From positions 32,598,501-32,662,500 of the forward strand of contig NC_132992.1 in assembly GCF_048564905.1 (NCBI RefSeq): DNA of 64,000 nt, written 5' to 3'. Made by a program: the position numbers and the translations under genes. The stretch is from Vicugna pacos (Eukaryota; Chordata; Mammalia; Artiodactyla; Camelidae). Numbering within the stretch: position 1 is the first letter of the stretch; each line of letters opens with the position of its first letter. This document shows positions 22,541-32,541 of this stretch, in pieces. The notes below the pieces were generated by a model, which saw nothing but the letters and a program-made list of their open reading frames with translations, had not been told where the DNA came from and searched no databases.

Positions 22541-22601
22541 GGGTTTTCAAGTGCCCAGAAGCTGGTATTTGGAAGGGGGACCATGGTGCAGGTGAATCTT
22601 A
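22541..22601 (+). CDS. TRAJ16: T-cell receptor alpha joining segment 16
   Basis: The RSS is perfect (GGTTTTTGT at 22513-22521, CACTGTG at 22534-22540). Frame 0 reads GFSSAQKLVFGRGTMVQVNL. Human TRAJ16, as I recall it, has the irregular FARG motif; this copy has canonical FGRG. The donor GTAAGT is at 22602. It is functional. Confidence 0.95.
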
Positions 22602-23485
22602 GTAAGTATTGCCATGAAATTTGAATTCAATTAGTTATTGAGACATGTAACAGGGTTTTTGTAAATTTAAGTGGACTTGGTTTATTCAGATTTAGTGGGG
22701 AGCCGAGCTATCCCCACGTCCTCAACATCCTAACTGAAAGAGCTCATCTTGCTACGTCATGGTTTACACTGTTTGCCAGCTTAATAGGGAAGCAGAATGG
22801 AAGAAGTCTCCCTCTCTGAGTGGCCAGCTCCATCAGAAAACCCATCAGAGAAATACTCTGAGATGCCAATACCTTCTCTTCCGGTTGGCCCTCAACAGCT
22901 GGTACCCAGATGACATTCCAGAGTCACTCTGGAAGAACTACCTTTCCTAACCAGGTACTTACATGGTGGAACTAGATCTAGTACTTCGACAGGGAGAAGG
23001 CATGATCTAAGCATCCATGTCCGTCATGGATACTGGTGACTTGGAGCCCGGCTCTCAATTTGCTTATCTTTAAATGGAGATGATAATTAATTCCTCCATG
23101 CTTGGATCTCACTCCAGATGTCCTCAGAGGGACCTTTCCTGCCCAACCAATCTAACCAGCCACCCAGCATGGCTCTCTATCCCATTACCCAGCCCGATTT
23201 TACTCATGTCATCTCTGTATTTGTTTATGTGTGCCTCCCCTTAGACTGGCAGCACCACGGGGACAGAGACAGTGTCCTAGTGGCTTTCTGCTGTATCCCC
23301 AGTGCCCAGCACAGTGCCTTACACATGGAGATGTTCAGAGAATAGTTACTGAGTGAGTAACTACCACTACCCTCCATCTCACAAAATAACAGAGTTTTGT
23401 TATTACATGCCCAAACACCGAAAGCTCCATAAGTGTCCACTGTTTATAGTTATATACACAGCAGAGGGAGTGAGCAGGTACTCAA
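22602..23485. other. J16-J15 interval with an L2 tail and an orphan nonamer
   Basis: About 23215-23350 (GTGCCCAGCACAGTGCCTTA) looks like the 3' end of an L2 element on the + strand. A perfect RSS nonamer GGTTTTTGT at 22654-22662 has no heptamer at 12-bp spacing and no J after it. Confidence 0.5.
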
Positions 23486-23513
23486 GGTATTTGCAGGGCC
23501 TCATTTCACTGTG

Positions 23514-23573
23514 CCTACCAGGGAGGAAATGCGCTGACCTTTGGGAAAGGAACCATCGTATCAGTGAGTCCCA
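23514..23573 (+). CDS. TRAJ15: T-cell receptor alpha joining segment 15
   Basis: The nonamer GGTATTTGC is at 23486-23494 and the heptamer CACTGTG at 23507-23513. From 23516 it reads YQGGNALTFGKGTIVSVSP, as TRAJ15 (human NQAGTALIFGKGTTLSVSS). The donor GTAAGT is at 23574. The following interval (23574-24188) shows no named element. Confidence 0.95.
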
Positions 23574-24216
23574 GTAAGTACCTGGTTATTATTGATCATG
23601 ATGCCTGTACTTATCCTGCAGACTTAAGTCACACAGGTGACTAAATGTCTCCTTAATCTTTCATTCAAGGAGTATTGGGGTTTATTGATGAAAGCCATTA
23701 AAACAAAATGGAAAAAATGGATGCTATCCCCCATCTCTAATACTCCAAGCATATCCCCTGTTCCACTCATGCTTACAATCTTTTTAAAGATTTTAAAATA
23801 ATAAAAGAGGAAAAAAGATTACCTACGGGGATAGGAGCAAATCTGCTAAGTGCTCGTAAAATGAGCTTGTGTACCAGTGTTGATTCCTAAGTGAAAATGG
23901 GAGTCAGAGCCGATATCCTTTGGCTGGTGAAATAAGATTACTTGGCGAAATTCTGCAAATCTTTTTGAAGGAAATGTGTCAGAGTCGTCTCGAGAATATC
24001 ACTTAGACTCTTCTCAGACTTTCTCCAACATCAATACTATTGTGCCCTGAAAAGAGGCTTTCAGAGGCTTAATTCCATGGCGTAGTCTTTATTTCAATAA
24101 TAGAAAGGGGGGAAATCCCAGCCAGAATTCCCAGGAGGGAGGACAGATACATGCTAATCACATTAATCTATTATCTAGGTAGCTCAGGAATTGTTGTCAG
24201 GCAGCGCGGTGCTGTG

Positions 24217-24268
24217 ATTTATAACGCATTCATCTTTGGGAGAGGGACAAGATTATCAGTAAAACCCA
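24217..24268 (+). CDS. TRAJ14: T-cell receptor alpha joining segment 14, GC splice donor
   Basis: The shortest J here. The RSS is weak: nonamer AATTGTTGT at 24189-24197, heptamer TGCTGTG at 24210-24216. Frame 0 reads IYNAFIFGRGTRLSVKP, two or three residues from human TRAJ14. The exon end is CCCA followed by GCAAGT at 24269, a GC donor instead of GT. GC donors splice if the rest fits U1 well, as AAGT does here, but usually less efficiently. The coding part is intact; output is probably reduced. Confidence 0.94.
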
Positions 24269-24918
24269 GCAAGTAGACAGTATGTCACTAAAATAGGAGG
24301 CTTAATGTGGCTACTGAGGCCCATTGAACTTACTGCAGTGTTTGTAGGGCCCACGTGTCAAGAAATTAATGGTTTGTGCAGACTTAAGTGCATTCTGATG
24401 TGGAAAGAAATGTTAAAGTAATGGCACAGAGGATAGAAAGATCTAACTGTGGAGGAAAAATCGACATGTCGATGAACCAAAAATAACAGACTGAAACAGC
24501 CCAGAGAGCTGATCATAAAGAAAAAGGCAGAAGGTTTGGCTGAACACTTCCTGTCCTTCTCAACCTGGCTTGACCAGTGCACCTGGGCCGCAATTTCTTC
24601 ACCTGTAAAATGAAAATATTTAATCTTGCCTCAAAAAATGTTTAACGATAAAATAAGCTAATGGATATGAAAGTGTTGCATAAACTAGTGAATGTTATAC
24701 ACATGTAAAATATGATTATTATTTGTCTTCAGAACAAAAAGAGAAGGCTAGGACAGCTAGCATAATTCTTTTAACAGGAAGAAAATACGTAGGTTCTTAG
24801 TAAAAAGGCTATTTTCGTGTGGCTCCATAGCCATAGACGTTGGTAAAAACCACTCTCTCTTGCACTGAAGTACAGCCACTTAAACGTCAACCACATGAAA
24901 ATGGCAGAAGAGGGGAAG
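24269..24918. other. J14-J13 interval with a diverged MIR
   Basis: About 24535-24720 (CAATTTCTTCACCTGTAAAA, then AAATGAAAATATTTAAT) is MIR-like on the + strand. Nothing else was recognised. Confidence 0.5.
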
Positions 24919-24946
24919 CCATTCTGTAAAGGCCTGCGTTGTGGTG

Positions 24947-25009
24947 TGAATTTTGGGGGTAGCCAAAAGGTTACCTTTGGAACTGGAACAACACTTCGGG
25001 TCACCCCAA
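24947..25009 (+). CDS. TRAJ13: T-cell receptor alpha joining segment 13
   Basis: The RSS is poor: nonamer CCATTCTGT at 24919-24927, heptamer TGTGGTG at 24940-24946. From 24949 it reads NFGGSQKVTFGTGTTLRVTP, as TRAJ13 (human NSGGYQKVTFGIGTKLQVIP). The donor GTAAGT is at 25010. The coding part is intact. Confidence 0.94.
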
Positions 25010-25737
25010 GTAAGTCTAAATCCCTCAGCATTCCTCCTTACTTGTGTTGTCTCCTCTCAGATAGTCATGTTTGGAGCACATAAGGGGATGTAAGAGGCCT
25101 TTTCTGGCCATTTTCAGAAGATTTAAGTAAAGATATTATAGAAGGATCCCTCATCCATCTCTTAACATTCTGATACTGTTGTTGCATCCAAGTTGAGTTC
25201 TTTCTTAATAGAAAAGAAAGCTAAGACATTACCTATGAGGCCAATGGAAAACAGTAAATTTGCTAAGGATAAGAACTAAAGAGAAGGCAATTGGTGTTTT
25301 TTTTTAACCAGAAGCAGAGTGGGTGCCCTTTCATCAGAGGGGTACCTGGCTTTGGGGGCAGCACAGGACCTGAGTGAGTAACCAGGCTACCACTGAGCCG
25401 CTAAGCCTCTGTGGGGTAATTTGACTGTAGGAGCAGGAAGCTGTCATGTATAATGATCTTCATGCTATTCTATGAAATTTCAAATTGACTGAAGTTAAAA
25501 TTAGGTAAGATGCTATGGCAGGAATCTAAAAATTTGTAAGTATAATGGAGACTAAAGAAGGACTGGGCACCTCTGTTGGAAACAGAGTTGAAAAGCACGG
25601 GTTTGATGATGGTAGACTCAGAGCTGTGGGCAGACAGAGGCTTCATTTTACATGTTGCACAAAAAAGGCCCATATTTGGGTCAAATGGCCCGTGTGTTAT
25701 GTGGAATGTAAAGAGAAGTAAGATGTAGTCCCCGACA

Positions 25738-25908
25738 GGGAGGGTATAGCTCAGTGGTAGAGAGGGTGCTTAGCATGCTCGAGGTCTTGGGTTCAGTCCC
25801 CACTATCTCCATTAAATAAACAAACAAACAAACAAACCTAATTGCCTTCCCCTAAAACAAACAAACAAGAAAAGTAAAAGTAAAATAAAAATAAATCAAA
25901 AAACAAAA
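25738..25908 (+). repeat. Camelid tRNA-derived SINE (Vic-1 type), long tail
   Basis: The head GGGTATAGCTCAGTGGTAGA and B box GGTCTTGGGTTCAGTCCCCA are followed by CTCCATTAAATAAACAAACA, a CCTAATTGCCTTCCCC block and a long A-rich tail. It lies in the J13-J12 interval (25010-25978), where nothing else was recognised. Confidence 0.9.
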
Positions 25909-26006
25909 GATGCAGCGCCCTCCGTAGGGGAAAGGGCTGCATCAGCCCTGGGTGTGAGAGGACGTGCGGGCTTGCGGGGGTTCTGGGCTGACTGTGAGAC
26001 ACTGTG

Positions 26007-26066
26007 GGAGTGATGGAGGCTACAGATGGACCTTCGGGAGTGGGACCAGACTGCTGGTCAGGCCTG
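26007..26066 (+). CDS. TRAJ12: T-cell receptor alpha joining segment 12
   Basis: The nonamer GGTTCTGGG at 25979-25987 is weak; the heptamer CACTGTG is at 26000-26006. From 26009 it reads SDGGYRWTFGSGTRLLVRP. The FGSGTRLLVRP half is identical to human TRAJ12, while the CDR3 part (human MDSSYKLI) is diverged but keeps the Tyr that lets TRAJ12 serve in MAIT receptors. The donor GTAAGT is at 26067. Confidence 0.94.
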
Positions 26067-26551
26067 GTAAGTAGAGTATCAGAGGAATAACAGGAAGATT
26101 GATGCAAATGTTCTCCTGTCTCAGGAGAGGACTGTGTCACGGAGGATGAGCTGGAGTTTGGGGGGAAGGACTGTTTCTAGGGCCCTAATGTCTGTTTCTA
26201 GCGGGAGAAGGAGCCCCAGGACAGCTACAGTCTCACTCTCGCAGGAATAAGGAGGGCGAGGCTTCTCTCATAGCTCCTCCTAATACTTATTTGTCCTGTG
26301 CTAAAAAGTCTCATGCATCAGGGCACTTGTGCAGCAGTGCTGGTTCAACCCGCTTAGCCCCGCGTCACCTGTTCTTCAGTTGTGAAATGAGGATAATAGT
26401 ATCGAAGTTCCTGGCACAGGTATGGCCTGCGTAAGGCAAGGTGATACGTACAGATGGTTAACCCACTCGGCATATGACGTGTTCTCCACAAATGCTGGTC
26501 TTCTTTCCCTTCCCTAAGCAGTCAGAGGTTGAAAGGCCCAACACTGCAGGC
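26067..26551. other. J12-J11 interval with a diverged MIR
   Basis: About 26325-26470 (CTGTTCTTCAGTTGTGAAAT, then GAGGATAATAGTATC) is MIR-like. Nothing else was recognised. Confidence 0.5.
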
Positions 26552-26579
26552 CCTTTTTGTACGGGGGTTTGCTAGAGTG

Positions 26580-26639
26580 TGAACTCAGGATACAACACAC
26601 TTACCTTTGGAAAGGGGACTGTGCTTCTGGTCTCTCCAG
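26580..26639 (+). CDS. TRAJ11: T-cell receptor alpha joining segment 11
   Basis: The nonamer CCTTTTTGT is at 26552-26560 and the heptamer TAGAGTG, off consensus, at 26573-26579. From 26582 it reads NSGYNTLTFGKGTVLLVSP, two residues from human TRAJ11. The donor is GTAAAT at 26640, slightly weaker than the usual GTAAGT. Confidence 0.95.
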
Positions 26640-26790
26640 GTAAATGCGAACCCCGTCCCACCCCTGATTTCCTGCTCTCTGATTTAAGGCTTCTCCAGGT
26701 ACTTACTGTGCTTTTACCCTTATGGATAGATCATCCTTGTCTTATCAGTTGACCCAGGAATTTAAGGTTGAGCCTTCATGGAAGATTTTT

Positions 26791-26948
26791 AAAAAAAATT
26801 TTTTTTAGGTTTTTTTTTTTTTTGGTGGGGGTAGGGAGGTAATTATGTTTATTTGTTTACTTTTTTTTAGAGGAGGTATCAGAGATCAAACCCAGGACTT
26901 TGTGCATGCTAAGCATGTGCTCTACCACTTTGAGCTATACCCTCCCCT
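26791..26948 (-). repeat. Camelid tRNA-derived SINE (Vic-1 type), reverse
   Basis: The reverse complement carries the tRNA-like head (GGGAGGGTATAGCTCAAAG) and the usual tail, here a long T-run on the + strand. It is flanked by the perfect direct repeat GGAAGATTTTT at 26780-26790 and 26949-26959. Confidence 0.9.
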
Positions 26949-27417
26949 GGAAGATTTTTTTTTTTTAATGAGAATAACTGACAGAGGAATTGAAAATAAC
27001 AGTAGAATTAATCACTAAGTCAGAACAGAATAGAGACTAACTCCCTGGACAATGAGGACAAACCTGGCTTCTCCAGAAACAGCCTGGCTTCCTGTCTAAA
27101 GACCAGACTGGACTGTAGTCTCTCCCCAGGCTATTACCTTCCACATCCCCTATTTAGCTGCGAAATCTTGGACAATCCGTGATACACAGAGCTACAGAAA
27201 TCTTTCATCCTGAGAGGATCTGCCTATTAAAACTGAAAGATCCTTAAGAGCAGAGACTCTTGTTATAAACCATGAAGTGTCTAATATGGTCCTTTGACGA
27301 AGTAAGTGCTTGATAAATGCTCGTTTAATTGAATTCAAACATCCAGAGAAGTCAAGTTTCCAGGCTGAAGGGAAGAAGAGAATGTAGTGAGGGACACAGT
27401 ACCTTCAGAATGTGGTG

Positions 27418-27555
27418 AAGTGGGAAAAACACGAGATTGAAAATCAAACAGACTCATGTTTTGATCTCTGCTACCAACTAGCAGGGTAACTTGGAGCAGA
27501 TCTCTGGCCTCCGGGGCCCAGTTTTCTTATGTATAAACAGGGAAGTGGCTGACCT
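27418..27555 (+). repeat. MIR SINE
   Basis: The MIR body is readable (GAGATTGAAAATCAAACAGA, then GTAACTTGGAGCAGATCTCT and CCCAGTTTTCTTATGTATAA). It lies in the J11-J10 interval, which otherwise holds only the reverse SINE. Confidence 0.7.
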
Positions 27556-27740
27556 CTCTGGCCTCCTGGCACCAGCAGCCTATCAATTTATTCCGTTTGG
27601 GGTAGGGGGGAGCTTCTTACCCATATGAATAAGTCAAATTGTTATACTGAATCTGAAGTGTTCTCTAACTCAGTAGGGTAAGTCGGGAAAAGGGGTGAAG
27701 CGACAAGAAGGGAGTTTACTGTGAGGCATCACGCACTGTG

Positions 27741-27804
27741 GGACTCACGGGAGGAGCAAACAAGCTCACCTTCGGGAAAGGCACCCGGCTAAAAGTGGAA
27801 CTGA
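27741..27804 (+). CDS. TRAJ10: T-cell receptor alpha joining segment 10
   Basis: The nonamer AGTTTACTG at 27713-27721 is weak; the heptamer CACTGTG is at 27734-27740. Frame 0 reads GLTGGANKLT, then FGKGTRLKVEL, with the unusual KVEL end of human TRAJ10. The donor GTAAGT is at 27805. It is functional. Confidence 0.95.
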
Positions 27805-27990
27805 GTAAGTGTGCTTTCTATGGTGACTACAGATGTATTCTGGTGACGGTGAATGGGAGAAAAGGAGATGTCATTTTTGTCATTTGTATCTGATTTATAA
27901 TTAACCATAACCTAGTGCTGAAGTATTAAGAATTGTGACACCCAGATAAATTAGCGAAGATACGCAAAGAATATACAAGCGTATTTTCTT

Positions 27991-28084
27991 TTTTTTCCCC
28001 TTAGCAGAGGCACTGGGGATTGAACCCAGGACCTCGTGCACACCAGGCATGCGCGCTACCACTGAGCTAAGCCCTCTAGCCCTG
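27991..28084 (-). repeat. Camelid tRNA-derived SINE, reverse
   Basis: The reverse complement begins with a tRNA-like head (GCTTAGCTCAGTGGTAGCGC) with intact A and B boxes. It is flanked by near-identical repeats AGCGTATTTTCTT (27978-27990) and AGCATATTTTCTT (28085-28097). The head could be mistaken for a tRNA gene, but the tail and flanking duplication show it is a retroposon. Confidence 0.88.
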
Positions 28085-28424
28085 AGCATATTTTCTTTAG
28101 GGTGGAATTCAGCAAACCATTAGGGCATTTCCCAAGATGCGAGGCTGACAGAAACTGTCCAGTATCAGAGTTTTTAGGACTAAAATTAAGCTAAATGGAG
28201 CCCGAAAGAGGGCAAAACTTATAAGAGCAGAAAGCTGCATGGCCAGGATCTACTAGACCCTTTCTACTTCCACTGCCATTGATTCTGAGACTCGCTGAGG
28301 GGAGGATATTCAGGGTCACTTCACCGATGCCCCCAATAAGCCATACCCAGTTCATTCCAGAAATTATACCCCTTGGCACTAAAACATTATTCACAAAGAG
28401 TCAGTGAAATGCAGAGAAAGGAGC

Positions 28425-28560
28425 CCAGGGCCTCTGGTTTCAGCCTAGAGTTCTAGGTTTGACTGAGCCTCCAACCGGCTGCGTGACACTGAGCAAGTCA
28501 TTGCCCCTCTGTGTGCCTCAGACTCCTCCAGGGTGAGGTGAGAGGGTGGAAGCCCTCAAA
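28425..28560 (+). repeat. MIR SINE
   Basis: GTGACACTGAGCAAGTCATT, then CCCCTCTGTGTGCCTCAGAC is the conserved MIR core. Confidence 0.7.
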
Positions 28561-28694
28561 ATCTGTGGTTTTGGGATCTTATTTCTGTACAACCCCAGAG
28601 TTTATACACCTCAAGGATATGGACTCATATGGCTATTTCATAAACAAAGTCTATAACACTAAAAAAAAGAAAAAACTTTGTTAATCTATAATTT

Positions 28695-28960
28695 AACTTA
28701 ACATAGAAATAATAACTGCCTTCTCAGTGCCTATGATGTGTGGATACGATGCTAGGTGCATGACATATGGTATTGTTTATCTTCAAACAACTCTATGGTG
28801 CAAGGAGCAGTAGCCCTATTTTACAGAAGAGGAAACTGAGGCTCAGAGAAGTAATTACCCAAGATCCCAGGGTTAGTGACTGGAAGGATCTAGATTCAAG
28901 CCAGGATCTGCCTGCCTGATCTCAAAGCCTTGCTCTTTCTACTACATAATGTCACAGAAC
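28695..28960 (-). repeat. MIR SINE
   Basis: CCTATTTTACAGAAGAGGAA, then ACTGAGGCTCAGAGAAG and GCCAGGATCTGCCTGCCTGA form a well-preserved reverse MIR. Another MIR-like piece follows at about 29360-29520. No gene was recognised in the J10-J9 interval (27805-29675). Confidence 0.8.
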
Positions 28961-29703
28961 TGTGCCAGCGCTTACTTAGAAATGAGACAGGATGCCAGAC
29001 AGAGTGAGTAAAGAAATACATGGAATTCATCTTTTCCATTCTTAGATACTGTCTTGACTTAGAGATGGAGCACTGGAAAATCTTGACTTGAATGCCCCAA
29101 ATCTAAAGGATTCCCTTCCCTTTTCAATGAGGAAACAAGTAGAACAAGGGCTGCTGGGAGCATTCACCCCAGTGGAGAGAGGAGAGAAAGAGCTGGCAGT
29201 GGCCACTCCCTAGTTCTGACCAGCGCTTTCCCTCACTATTCCTTGTATTTTCCCCAGGCAGACCAGTCTCCAGGGTAATGACCAACACATGCCTGACTCA
29301 TCTGCGAGTTATAGAAATGTGCAGTGTTGGGGGCGCTTTGGACATTGCTGGATCATAGAACTTTAGCTCTAAAAGGGAGATTCAGACATCTTTTTTTTTT
29401 CCAGTAAGGAAATTAAGACCCAGAAAGGTTTGTTGAATTATCTAATTGCATAAATTCAGTGAGAACTAGAGCCAGGACTAAAGCCTGGGGATCCTGGTCC
29501 CTGGGCCATATTCCAAACTAACCCTTCCAGGAGGTAGGAGGTACGAGATTGTTGATGAACAGGAAAAAAAAAACAAATGGGTTCTACTGGGGGAATATAC
29601 AAAAGTGCTCCTTCCCATGGGCTCCAGGTGCCTGTGCCCAGCTGTGGTATAAAAATGCCGGGAAAAGGAAATGGCCCATTTTGTCACAGCACACATCATT
29701 GTG

Positions 29704-29764
29704 GGCAGTACTGGAGGCTTCAAATTTGTCTTTGGGATGGGAACAAGACTATTTGTTGAAGCAA
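29704..29764 (+). CDS. TRAJ9: T-cell receptor alpha joining segment 9
   Basis: The nonamer CCATTTTGT is at 29676-29684 and the heptamer CATTGTG at 29697-29703. Frame 0 reads GSTGGFKFVFGMGTRLFVEA, as TRAJ9 (human GNTGGFKTIFGAGTRLFVKA), keeping the final Ala. In human this J is used by CD1b-mycolyl (GEM) T cells. The donor GTAAGT is at 29765. Confidence 0.95.
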
Positions 29765-30241
29765 GTAAGTTCCATGAAATAACCTGATTTGTACTATAGT
29801 TGAAGGATATCTGTTTTCACTGATTTTTCCCCAAGGGTTTTGTCTGCTATTTAAATAACAAGATAGGTTGGCGATGAGAGTGTTGCATTATTCGTATCCA
29901 TGAGCCTCATTCATGCAAGAAACATAGTGAATACTTAGTAAGTGTGGATGGATATAACTACCTTAGATCCTGTCTAGAACTGAAACTCTGTAATTATATA
30001 TTCATGTAATATATAGAATAACTTTTTCTACCTGAATATTCATGACATTTTTTTTTAAATCCTCCGTATACAAAGCAGGATCTCCTATTGGGTTCTGATT
30101 ATTTATTGTCATCTTCCAATAGTCTTAGAAATTACCATTTAATAGTAAAAATGATATGCCTCTTCCCACGTTGGTGCATGCACACAGACACGGGGACACG
30201 CTTAGTAACTAACTCATGTGTGACTTGGGAATCCCAGACTA

Positions 30242-30309
30242 TGGCCCAGCTATAAGGTTCCATGTTGTGTAGAGCTGGCCCAGCTACAGGGTACCATTTT
30301 GTACAGAGG
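30242..30309 (+). repeat. 34-bp tandem duplication covering the TRAJ8 nonamer
   Basis: Unit 1 at 30242-30275 and unit 2 at 30276-30309 both begin TGGCCCAGCTA and align along their length. The working TRAJ8 nonamer CCATTTTGT (30294-30302) has a degenerate twin CCATGTTGT exactly 34 bp upstream (30260-30268). Confidence 0.8.
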
Positions 30310-30321
30310 TACATCAGAGTG

Positions 30322-30381
30322 TAAACACAGACTACCAGAAGCTCACATTTGGAACTGGCACCCAACTTTTGATCAGCCCAA
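30322..30381 (+). CDS. TRAJ8: T-cell receptor alpha joining segment 8
   Basis: The nonamer CCATTTTGT is at 30294-30302, the same sequence as TRAJ9's, and the heptamer CAGAGTG at 30315-30321. From 30324 it reads NTDYQKLTFGTGTQLLISP, as TRAJ8 (human NTGFQKLVFGTGTRLLVSP). The donor GTAAGT is at 30382. A short tandem duplication lies across its nonamer. Confidence 0.95.
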
Positions 30382-31819
30382 GTAAGTCAGATCTCCAGAA
30401 ATGTGTGACCCCACTTCCAATATTGGGTTTGTATTTATACAGGTCTATAAAAGAATATGATGACGATCGTTATTTTTACCACTACTAGTTTGTTATTATT
30501 GATCTTATCAATGTTACTAACTTGGAATATTTTTTTCCTGCTAAATTATTCTTTTTGCCCTTTAAGGGGATCAATGTCAACATATCAGGAGAAAAATGCT
30601 TGAGTTTCCTTTGGAGTCAAGTACTTTACTTGTTCATTCATTTGCTCCCTCTCTGCTGAGGGTCAGTATGAACCTCACAATGTGTTGGGTTTTACTCCTC
30701 CTCCTGATTCTCTCTCTGAGAGATGCTTCCTTGGTTTTTCCCTGCCGAAGCACTTAAATTTTGCAGCTCACATTCCCCCGAAGTATGCTTAACTTTTAAC
30801 CTCCCCCAAAACTGGCCTCCTCACCACAATAATTATGCACAGTAAAAGTCAGCTCAACTCAGTAAGTGATTATTTTGTGTCATCAACAAGCCAGGGGCCA
30901 TAGATGGTTTAGAAAGAAATGAACAAACAAAGAGAAGAAGTGTTAAGATGTGGTTCTTGCTCTCAGGAACTTTCAGTCTTATCAGAGAAACAAAACACCC
31001 ATCTATTAAAAGTCTAATAACAACTGATACGTGAGTGTGCCAAGAAGGGTGCTGTGTGTGGTCGTGCACAGGACCTGGGATGCTACTGGCTGGAGGCAGG
31101 ACAGCGGTGACAATGGATGGTCCACATTCCCTGGCAGAGAGCAAGCAGGATCCTGCCCTTGTGTTTCTGGGGGGAAAAAATTAAGACTGTTATCTGCTGA
31201 GATATTAGACTTTCTTGATAAAAAGGCCCCTTGACAGAAAGCAGCCTTGACTGAGAAGAGAACAGAAAACAATAGAAACAGGAATGAGTCAGGCGTGAGT
31301 CACCCAGGACTCTCGTTCAGCCCCCGAGGGGATGCGGTGACTGAGTCACGCCGAGGCGTGTTTTTAGCGTGTGCCCCAGCACAGCTTGCTGGAAATGCTC
31401 TTGCTCCTTCTCTTTCTGGCAAAGCGAAAAATGCCTCTTTGCATGCGACCCCGAGAAAATGGTGCCTTCATCTCAGGCCTGGCAGCTGAGGTGGGAAAAT
31501 GCCCGGTGCTGCCTGGTATCTTTAGAATTAGGCACACCCGCCGGGCCTATGTCGGAGGCAGTTTTTCGCAAAGTTTTGTAAAGGTTCTGTTTTTCCCAGA
31601 AGAGAAATAGCCAGAGGCTGTTTGTTGATGGCTGTGATGGGAAAATGGAGACGATGGGTAGCATCGGGCGGAAGCTGCTACAACCATCAGGGAAGCCCCT
31701 TCAAGTCACCCCAGCCCCCATTACAGGGAAAAAGTTAGGACCAGCCTCTCCAGGTTCCCAGCTTTTAGAGCGACTGGGAAGCGTGTGTGTCCTCCATGAG
31801 AGGGTGGGCAAAGCCAGGA
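30382..31819. other. J8-J7 interval with an L2-like piece and an AP-1 site cluster
   Basis: About 30845-31145 is L2-like. At 31285-31348 three TGAGTCA sites fall within 64 bp (see findings). The sequence from 31320 to 31800 is GC-rich with overlapping short frames and no domain. Confidence 0.45.
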
Positions 31820-31847
31820 CCTTTTTGTAATGCACTGACCTGGAGTG

Positions 31848-31903
31848 GGATTATGAGAACAGATTCACTTTTGGGAAGGGGACCCAAGTAGTGGTCACAC
31901 CAA
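31848..31903 (+). CDS. TRAJ7: T-cell receptor alpha joining segment 7
   Basis: The nonamer CCTTTTTGT is at 31820-31828 and the heptamer TGGAGTG, off consensus, at 31841-31847. From 31849 it reads DYENRFTFGKGTQVVVTP, one residue shorter than human TRAJ7 (DYGNNRLAFGKGNQVVVIP). The donor GTAAGT is at 31904. The J7-J6 interval (31904-32451) shows nothing named. Confidence 0.94.
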
Positions 31904-32479
31904 GTAAGTAAGGCGGGATCCTCCTGTGTATATGACCCCCTCACCCACCCAGTGCTGTTCCTACCCGGGTGCTGGACCATGGGAGTGGGGAGGATGTGTC
32001 CTCCATCAATGCCACACCTAACGTTCTTAGAAGGTCACTGTCCCAAACCTTTGTGTGCCCCTTTTTCCTTCCAGCCTCCCTTTCTCTCAGCATCTCCACT
32101 GAAAATATAATATAAAATCTCTTTGCCCTCCATCCTGGGAGCCCTTGTATCTGACAAAAGACCAACAGAGTCAGACCCTGCGGTTGCCCCAGGCAAGCAG
32201 GGTGGTGGCTCCTGCTGGGGAGTTGCTGCCCTGCTTCTCTGAGGGAGTGTGTGTTTTCTCCTGGGTAAAGGAGGTAGGGAGCTCTCCAGTCCACAGCCCC
32301 TGGCTCCCATCACTGCCGGTGTGCATCAAGGCCCAGGGGCTCCAGGACAGCTGTGGGAGATTCCTGCAACGCTGGGGGCATCGCCAGTGTTCCCCTGGAC
32401 AGTGGCCCCAACACTACTGAGGCAATAGGTAGAGTGAGGTCACGTGAGATGGGTTTTGGCAAAGGCCTTCCCTGCTGTG

Positions 32480-32541
32480 TGTATCAGGAGGAAACTATGG
32501 ACTTACATTTGGAAGAGGGACCAGGCTTGTTGTTCATCCAT
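32480..32541 (+). CDS. TRAJ6: T-cell receptor alpha joining segment 6
   Basis: The nonamer GGTTTTGGC is at 32452-32460 and the heptamer TGCTGTG at 32473-32479. From 32484 (after a Val codon) it reads SGGNYGLTFGRGTRLVVHP, as TRAJ6. The donor is GTGAGT at 32542; the base left over is T, so the junction codon with TRAC becomes Phe rather than the more common Ile or Val. Confidence 0.94.

Noticed and set aside
22654-22681. Perfect RSS nonamer GGTTTTTGT that might mark an extra J
   Set aside because: At 12-bp spacing the heptamer position is ACTTGGT, and no F/W-G-x-G frame or donor follows.
24332-24359. Nonamer-like AGTGTTTGT after TRAJ14
   Set aside because: No heptamer at 12-bp spacing and no J-like coding sequence downstream.
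27991-28084. Possible tRNA gene (intact A and B boxes, minus strand)
   Set aside because: Flanking direct repeats and the poly(A)-type tail show a tRNA-derived SINE. The same reasoning applies to the other five SINE heads.
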